From Chrysochromulina tobinii (Eukaryota > Haptophyta > Prymnesiales > Chrysochromulinaceae), in NCBI GenBank assembly GCA_001275005.1, contig JWZX01001526.1, forward strand, positions 1 through 20,809: 20,809 bases of DNA, given 5' to 3'. Positions 15,968 to 20,809 of the stretch are shown here, in pieces. Position 1 is the first letter of the stretch. Every line of letters starts with the position of its first letter. Both the position numbers and the translations under genes were made by a program. Under the pieces are notes generated by a model that saw nothing but the letters and a program-made list of their open reading frames with translations, was not told the DNA's origin and did not search any database.

Positions 15968-17597
15968 ATGTCAAGTACGCTCGTATCGCCGCGAGCTGCG
16001 CTCACGAAGGTGTTTTCGTCTGCGCTGGCGGAGCTCGACCCACGCCTCGAACTTGGCGACGGTGCTAATGCCACCTACGTATCGAGCAGTGCGACGGCCG
16101 CCTTTGGCCGCGCCGTGCACCGGCTGATCGCCGGCCTTCCGGTGCGCATGTACGTCGTTGGCGGCTCCGCGGCGGCAGGCGCGGGCGGCGCCGGCGTCAA
16201 CCACACGTTCGATGCGCAATTGGCTTCGCGCCTCAATGAGCTGCTCGAGCGCGCCGAGGTCACTTCGCGCCGGCCGCTCGGCAGGGTCATGCGCACGTCG
16301 GTTGCACAGGGTGGCACCACCTCGTTTTGGGCGGCGCTCATGGCGGACGCGCTGCACGGCCGCTCGGCGCACATCCTAGTGTGGGAGTACGCGATCAACG
16401 ACCACTCAGTCAGCCTCGAGGCCGCCGGCCGTGGCGCGAGCGCCGCCGCCTCCCTCGGCCCGCCGACGATGCGATACATGATCGACGCATGGCTGCGCCG
16501 CTCGCTCTCGTACCGTCCGCCGCCGCTGCTGATGCTCACGTACCTGTGGGACAAACAGCCGGCCGCGCCATTCAAGGCGGGCAACCGCGCCCTGTGTCGC
16601 CACATGCCCGTCCCCTCCTCCGCCTACGACGCGCAGCGCTCAGTGCTTGAACAGTATGGGCGCGCCGGCGCGGGCGTCGCGGCACTGAACGTGGCTGGCT
16701 ACGTGAGCACGCGCCGTCGCGGGCGTTTCTGCCCGCTCGTGGCCGACTCGTACTTCCACCCGTCAGCCGAGGGCCACGCGCTCGTCGCCGACTTGCTCTC
16801 TGCTGTGCTGCTGGGCTTGCTGCGCGCCCCCGAGCGCGGGAGCAGCGCCGCCGTGGACGTCACCGTGGACTCGAGCGCTGCAGCTGCCGATGGGGCGACC
16901 TGGGCTGTTTCCCCCTCCTCGGCCGCCGCCGCTGCCACTGCCGGCTGGCCGCCGCCGCTCTCGCTCCCCTGGCATGCAAGCGCTACCACCGACGGCGTCA
17001 GTGCCCGTTTGGATGCGCTGCTACGTTCGCCATCGATGCGGTCGGCGGTGACGTTGGCCTGGGAGCCCCAGGCCGCTGCGCATCTCGACGACACGCCGTC
17101 TCTTCTGACGACGGGGACGGCGAGTGCGCCGACGGCTGCGGCGGCGGCGGCGGCGGTACGCTTCAGATTGGGTCAGCCGCCGCCGGTGGTCCTCTATGCC
17201 AAATCGGTCCGAGAGCGCGCGGATCGCAAGTGGATGTGGCTCGTACCGCCCTGCACGGCCGAGAATGCGACCGAGCTCGTGCTCGAGCTGCCCGCACCCG
17301 AGGGGTCGCCATGTGCGCGCTCTGTCGTACTTTGCGATGGTGAGCCCTGGGGCCCGGCTGCGCCACAGTTTCGATGGGCGGTCTGTCCAATTCGGCGCCG
17401 TGCAGGGCTCCTTTTTGGCACAGTCGTGGGGCTACCTGCAGCAGTGGCACGTGCTCGACGGGGCGGCGCCGCGCGAGTGGCGCCTGTGCAACGAGCCCGT
17501 GCCCAACGCGCGCTGCGTCGGTTGGCGTTGCGGCCTCGAGTTCAAGATGCCGATGAAGACGGTGGGCATCGGGTGGTTCTTGACACTCGCCACGTGA
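15968..17597 (+). CDS. SGNH/GDSL-type hydrolase, C-terminus in a shifted frame
   Basis: The start is the first in-frame ATG. The SGNH blocks are in order: VVGGSAAAG with the likely nucleophile Ser67; the Gly of AQGGTTSFW (113-121); VWEYAINDHS with Asn144; and ADSYFHPSAEGHALVADLL with Asp260 and His264 or His270. The family comprises esterases and acetyl- or acyl-hydrolases; the substrate is unknown. A low-complexity linker (about 290-405) and a second beta-rich part (VVLYAKSVRERADRKWMWLV, then ELVLELPAPEG) follow. From about 17300-17410 the reading frame of the first part degenerates into Arg/Ala-rich sequence and would end at 17602. The +1 frame is strongly protein-like (SFDGRSVQFGAVQGSFLAQS, WRCGLEFKMPMKTVGIGWF) and stops at 17597. 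A 79- or 82-base GT-AG intron ending at 17405 or a one-base indel in the GGGGCCCGG run near 17350 would join them. No signal peptide is seen from this start. Confidence 0.75.
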
Positions 17598-17826
17598 CAT
17601 AACCCCAGAGTCTCCGCGCGGTCTCCGCAATTTTTCTTGTACAGTAGTAACCCTAAAGCCAAACCCATACCCAACCCCGACATGTCGACCCAAACCTATA
17701 AACCACAAGTTGGGTTCCTTCGTGCTCCTGCTGTTGCATGCATGCCAGCGTTCAACACAACGCGAAAACTCTCCGGCCGCGGGGGTGTGCGTCTGCGTGA
17801 TGATTGATAGTTTTCATGCCAATCTT

Positions 17827-17882
17827 GAATACATGTCTTGAACTTCGCAAACACGAATACATGTCTTGAACTTCGCAAACAC
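17827..17882. repeat. Exact 28-bp tandem duplication
   Basis: GAATACATGTCTTGAACTTC plus GCAAACAC is present twice head to tail (17827-17854 and 17855-17882) with no mismatch. It directly abuts the dispersed CA/TG repeat copy. It contains CTTGAACTT, similar to the TTCAAG units of the MITE-like element. Confidence 0.9.
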
Positions 17883-17887
17883 GACTG

Positions 17888-17945
17888 ACCGCCCCCGCGC
17901 GCGTACCCGCCATGGTGTGAATTTGTGTGTGTGAATGTGAACATC
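17888..17945 (-). repeat. Dispersed repeat, right copy (inverted partner of 213-245)
   Basis: Read on the minus strand, TG/CA-rich sequence precedes TTCACACCATGGCGGGTAC and GCGCGCGGGGGCGGT. The block matches 213-245 with one one-base length difference, and the CA-rich flank is similar but diverged. Confidence 0.75.
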
Positions 17946-18004
17946 TAATCAACTGACCCTTTATCAACACGACGACGTTTGTGCGTGACTGCGTATCGTG
18001 TGGA

Positions 18005-18484
18005 ATGCTGGCCCATTTGCGACAGCCCAGCGCGCTGCGCCCGCTCGCTCGCGGACTGTCCTCCGCGTCCGAGAAGCTCGCGATGCGCATGGAGCAGGTG
18101 CGCGCCGATCATCCGCCCGTCAGCGACATGCGCGCCGCGTCAAACTACCTACCATCCCATCCACTTTTCTCCTCTCGCACATCCGCTGCCTCGCAGGAGC
18201 TCCAACAGCTCTTCGGTAGTACGGCCAGCAAGTCGCGGAGCAAAGCAGCTGCGCCTCCGCCGCTGCCTGCTGCCGCTGCTGCGTCCTCTCGTCGCGCAGC
18301 CAAGAGCCTCCTCCGTCGCATGCCCGAGCACATGCTTCCGCCGTACATCGAGGCCAACTTCCGGCTGATGACCTTTGTGCTCACGCGCGCGCCGAAGATG
18401 TCCGATTTCCCGCGCGAGCGCCTCTATCGGCCGGAGAGCATTGATCTCCTCTTCCGCCACTACTATATGTCAAAGCGGGCATGA
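18005..18484 (+). CDS. Small protein with probable mitochondrial presequence
   Basis: This 159-residue protein reads from the first in-frame ATG. The N-terminus MLAHLRQPSALRPLARGLSS is rich in Arg, Leu and Ser and lacks acidic residues, typical of a mitochondrial targeting peptide with cleavage near RGLSS. A Ser/Ala/Pro-rich linker (about 70-102) follows. The C-terminal 55 residues look like a conserved fold: MPEHMLPPYIEANFRLMTF, then MSDFPRERLYRPESIDLLFR, then HYYMSKRA. I do not recognise the family. It could be a subunit or assembly factor of a mitochondrial complex, but nothing in the sequence names one. It is convergent with the plastid-lumen gene. Confidence 0.65.
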   Translation: MLAHLRQPSALRPLARGLSSASEKLAMRMEQVRADHPPVSDMRAASNYLPSHPLFSSRTSAASQELQQLFGSTASKSRSKAAAPPPLPAAAAASSRRAAKSLLRRMPEHMLPPYIEANFRLMTFVLTRAPKMSDFPRERLYRPESIDLLFRHYYMSKRA

Positions 18485-18823
18485 TCGCGACGAAGCATTG
18501 CGCCGTGTGTGTGGTTTTTCATGTCACATGTGCGGTTTAAAGGCATCTTTAAGCGTTTGCTTTTAGGACCTTTGATACATGCTCTTCATGGCTGGATTCA
18601 TGAGCCTCGTGCCCGGTCATCTATACGCATAATCTGTCCACTCACCTCTTGTCTCGAAGTACGAAGACTGTCGCTGTCGCTTTTCGACGTCTTTCTCGCC
18701 ATTTGGGCGCAGAGGCCCGGCCCAAGCGAGCTAGTCAGGCCAGCGATCATTACCTAAGTGGGCGAGGGCGCTGTCTCTGCTGAGGGCGAGACTGTGCCGG
18801 CCGCCGCATCGCTTTCCCGCCCC
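18485..18823. other. Convergent intergenic region
   Basis: About 340 bp between the stops of two convergent genes. I see no gene, RNA or repeat; it should contain both 3' untranslated regions. Confidence 0.5.
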
Positions 18824-19381
18824 TTAAAAGGCGTTAAACTCGACACGGCGGTAGTCACCGAGCTGGATGATCGTCGCTTTGCGGAGCTCCTTGATCAGCG
18901 CCTCGTACGCGAGAGAGGCGCCTTTGCCAGGCGAGTAGCAAATGCCATTGTTGTCACGCGTGCGCTCGCAGGCGTAGCTGCGCTTGGGCAGATCGTCGTA
19001 TGCGAGCGTGATGCGCTTCACCACGTTCTTCACGCCAACGCCCTCCGGGATCGCACCCTGGCCCTTGCCGATCACCCAGACCGCAAGTTGGTCCGCCGCC
19101 TCGATAAACTCGGCTTCCGTGCGCGCGGACTCGACTGGCTTGAGCACCTTGGCGAGCTCGGCCGCCTGCTTGGCCGCCTTTGCCTCTCGCTCCTTGCGCG
19201 CCGCCTCGCGAGCCGCAAAGTCAGCATCTATTTGAGGGATCTCGTCGTACGCCAAGGTGGAGAGAGCGCCACCGAAGAGTGCCGAGGCGCCGGCCGAGAG
19301 CGCTGCCCGACGGCCGAGGGTGCGGCCATCGAGCGCGACCGGTGCCTGGAGCGAAAGCACTAGTGTCACGACCGAGAGCAT
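18824..19381 (-). CDS. Plastid thylakoid-lumen protein, possibly a PSII extrinsic-type subunit
   Basis: This 185-residue precursor has a short signal peptide (MLSVVTLVLSLQAPVA). A twin-arginine lumen signal follows: Arg24-Arg25 in RTLGRRAALSAGASALFGG, with likely cleavage after STLA44. The mature protein of about 141 residues (YDEIPQIDADF onward) starts with a charged Ala/Lys helix (52-82), then FIEAADQLAVWVIGKGQG (92-109), VKNVVKRITLAYDDLPKRSY (117-136) and two Cys (138, 148) that may pair. It ends IIQLGDYRRVEFNAF. The bipartite presequence plus Tat motif places it in the lumen of a complex plastid. I recall similar proteins in diatoms and other red-lineage algae. A PSII extrinsic subunit such as Psb31 is a candidate only by size, location and helical character, and is not established here. 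Confidence 0.8.
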   Translation of the reverse strand: MLSVVTLVLSLQAPVALDGRTLGRRAALSAGASALFGGALSTLAYDEIPQIDADFAAREAARKEREAKAAKQAAELAKVLKPVESARTEAEFIEAADQLAVWVIGKGQGAIPEGVGVKNVVKRITLAYDDLPKRSYACERTRDNNGICYSPGKGASLAYEALIKELRKATIIQLGDYRRVEFNAF

Positions 19382-19925
19382 TTACAAGAAAATCTCCGAA
19401 GTCAGGAGTGTCCTTTTCTACGAATTGACGCCAATGGTCTTCTTCGATAGCCGCACTTCCCCTGCCGATGCCCTCGCCATTAACACAGCCGTGAGGTCCG
19501 TTTGGCCTAGAAATTACTTATGATAGGCGTGAATTCCTACCAACGTTCTCTACGTCCCCGGGGTTCATCAAGAGTCAATTCTAAACGTAAACAACAGACA
19601 ACCATAAGGACGCCTATCGAATGTGCTCCGGAGGCCGGTGGAAGGGAGTGGACGGATACTTGATTTGACTTGTCTAAGCTTGCCATGTCTTGACGTGACT
19701 TGACTTGACTTCGTTTGTGCCAAGGAGTTTGTGGGTCGGTCAGGGCGGTCCGGCGTCTTTCGTGCGTCCTGGACCTTCCTGGCTGCCGCCGGTGGTGAGT
19801 CATGAAGACCACTCCGTGACCGCTCTTTCGGCCCATCGGACCCCGAGTGCCTTCATTCAAACATCCCCCGCAACTCGCGCCCGGCCATGGCCTTTTTCTG
19901 ACTCCGTTTTGCTCGGCTCTGACAG
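19382..19925. other. Intergenic region with dispersed repeat copy D and unclear 5' gene end
   Basis: Between the plastid-lumen gene and the spliced gene at the right edge. It contains repeat copy D (19582-19712). A weakly coding-like open frame over about 19705-19925 has no ATG. A GTGAGT (19795-19800) and a pyrimidine-rich CTGACAG (19919-19925) could be splice sites, but the simplest joining makes a stop codon, so the 5' structure is unresolved. Confidence 0.45.
19582..19712. repeat. Dispersed repeat family, copy D
   Basis: The core is in reverse orientation (TAAACGTAAACAACAGACAA, 19582-19601) and is followed by TATCGAATGTGCTCCGGAGGCC (19615-19636), related to 2277-2298. A run of TTGATTTGACTTG and CTTGACGTGACTTGACTTGA units continues to about 19712. 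The order of parts differs from copy A. Confidence 0.65.
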
Positions 19926-20599
19926 AAACAATTGGAGGAAGTTCGCCAAGCAGCGCGCGGTCGCGCAGGGCGGCCGCAAGTACCGCGGCCCGCACTGGGA
20001 TGAGGGGAAAGACGTGACCGTGTGCCTCAAGCACGACCGCGGCCAGCACCGCCGGTGCACCGAGACGAAGCACTGCCCCCCCCTTATGCGCTCGCCGAAG
20101 GGCACGGTGAAGAGAGAGCAAGGTGCCCGGCCGAGCTTGAACGCTTGCCAAGTTGTGTGCGACCGTGACTTGCCGCGCTCACTGCGAACGCGTGGCATGT
20201 GCAGAACGTGCGCTCGCGCGGCAGGTCAAGGTTGAGGCTCGCGAGGCCAAGCGCGAGACCCGCAAGGAGCCCGAGCCGCCGCCAGAGCCACCCGCGGACT
20301 GGCAGGCCGTGCCGGGCGAGGACTTCTGGCTGGCCGAGGCCGTGGACGGTCGCGGACACCATGATGGCCTGCTTCTGTACGACGTCGCCATATGCGTCGA
20401 CTACTTCGGCGCGTCCTATCTTCCTGGTGGCCAGGCGCGCTTCCTGCACATCAACGGCGGCGACAGGAAGATCTTCACGCTGCCCGTCGTGGCGCCGGCC
20501 GCGGGGACCGTGCTGAAATTTCGCCTGCCGGTGTGCCTGCAGGGTGCGGCCGGGCGTGTGGCCATCGTGCGCGGCCTGGAGGTGCGCCGCGCGCCGTGA
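19926..20599 (+). CDS. 3' part of an unrecognised spliced gene (model, 5' end missing)
   Basis: Two open segments join across a predicted intron (20123-20204). The upstream segment reads NNWRKFAKQRAVAQGGRKYR, then WDEGKDVTVCLKHDRG and several Cys/His. The downstream segment continues E-RALARQVKVEAREAKRETRK, a Pro/Glu linker (EPEPPPEPPADW), then a beta-rich domain with EDFWLAEAVDGRGHHDGLLL, YDVAICVDYFGASYLPGG, ARFLHINGGDRKIFTLPV and VLKFRLPVCLQG, ending at 20599. The downstream segment has no in-frame Met, so it cannot be a gene alone. No family is recognised. The start lies upstream in or beyond the repeat region, or the gene has been truncated by it. Confidence 0.45.
20123..20204 (+). other. 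Predicted 82-bp GT-AG intron
   Basis: The donor CAAG/GTGCCC and acceptor GCATGTGCAG/AACG bound 82 bases. Removing them joins frame 1 to frame 2 through a split codon (Glu) and makes a continuous charged helix (KREQ-E-RALARQVK). An alternative acceptor at 20225 also keeps the frame. This would be the clearest intron in an otherwise intron-poor window. Confidence 0.45.
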
Positions 20600-20809
20600 G
20601 CAGCGCGAGGCTGAGAGTGTGAGCAGCAGCGTGAACTGCGCGGCGCATATCCATATGTGAGTGGGCTTTGGGCCACTCGGTGCAATACGCAGCCAAGCCA
20701 AGCCTGGAGATGTGCCCGAGGGGGTGGAGATGTGCGATGTCGATGACGAGATGGGGCGCGCGGAGATCGCAATGGCCGGATACTCTGTGAGCTGTAGTGT
20801 CAAGCCGGC
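20600..20809. other. Right edge, nothing identified
   Basis: Downstream of the spliced gene. The long minus-strand open frame over 20084-20803 is mostly antisense to that gene and has no protein-like motifs. Confidence 0.4.

Larger units (their letters stand above)
17598..18004. other. Intergenic region with 28-bp tandem duplication and repeat copy
   Basis: No gene is supported here. It contains two exact 28-bp tandem units (17827-17882) followed by the inverted partner of the left-edge repeat (17888-17945). The 3' end of the SGNH gene and the promoter of the small mitochondrial-type gene lie here. Confidence 0.55.

Noticed and set aside
17340-17368. 29-bp GT-AG segment as the intron that repairs the SGNH frame
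   Set aside because: Its removal leads to the wrong frame, which hits a stop at 17556 and is Ser/Arg-rich; it is also too short for a typical intron.
19795-19925. GTGAGT to CTGACAG as a 131-bp intron
   Set aside because: The sites look good, but the phase that fits the downstream exon creates a TGA at the junction, so I left it unassigned.
20084-20803. 239-codon minus-strand open frame at the right edge
   Set aside because: No domain-like sequence; the plus strand gives a better beta-rich protein and a plausible splice junction.
1-20809. CRISPR arrays, tRNA, rRNA, riboswitches, bacterial operons
   Set aside because: No regularly spaced repeats with unique spacers, no tRNA-like cloverleaf or TTCRA loop context, and gene structure is eukaryotic.

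Overview
The window is nuclear DNA from a GC-rich, intron-poor eukaryotic alga, and every assignment here is read from sequence alone. It carries a 40S ribosomal protein S3 gene, a PH/RGS/FHA signalling protein, a five-span prominin-like membrane protein and N-termini that look like secondary-plastid targeting signals. One has a signal peptide ending in Ala-Ala-Ala followed by Phe; another has a signal peptide followed by a twin-arginine lumen signal. That combination points to a complex red-lineage alga. A haptophyte seems most likely and a GC-rich stramenopile such as a pelagophyte is possible; this placement is inference.

Layout from left to right: a repeat-bearing non-coding left edge (1-446); a plastid-directed Ala/Glu/Pro-rich protein (447-1802, minus); a repeat-rich intergenic (1803-2445); a lower-GC gene with a C-terminal six-hairpin glycosidase-like domain (2446-4605, plus); a 1 kb intergenic with a 72-bp MITE-like insertion (4606-5608); the prominin-like gene (5609-9190, minus), divergent from a coiled-coil protein (9322-10920, plus) across only about 130 bp; RPS3 (11375-12070, minus), divergent from the PH-PH-RGS-FHA protein (12647-15679, plus); an SGNH hydrolase whose 3' end changes frame (15968-17597, plus); a small probably mitochondrial protein (18005-18484, plus); a plastid-lumen protein (18824-19381, minus); and the 3' part of an unrecognised spliced gene (about 19926-20599, plus).

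The genes do not form one pathway; this is an ordinary chromosomal neighbourhood, with no operon, CRISPR array, tRNA or rRNA seen. The most unusual content is (1) the PH-PH-RGS-FHA domain combination in one polypeptide, (2) a prominin-like protein with a Cys-rich insert and a repetitive Leu-Pro ectodomain, and (3) a family of short AT-richer repeats in four intergenic regions. These share a 20-bp core (TTGYMTGTTGTTTAYG plus four variable bases) and lie beside TTGACTTGACTT or TTCAAGTTCAAG runs. One copy is a clean small insertion with terminal inverted repeats and a 12-bp flanking duplication. A second repeat family is present in inverted orientation near the two ends of the window.
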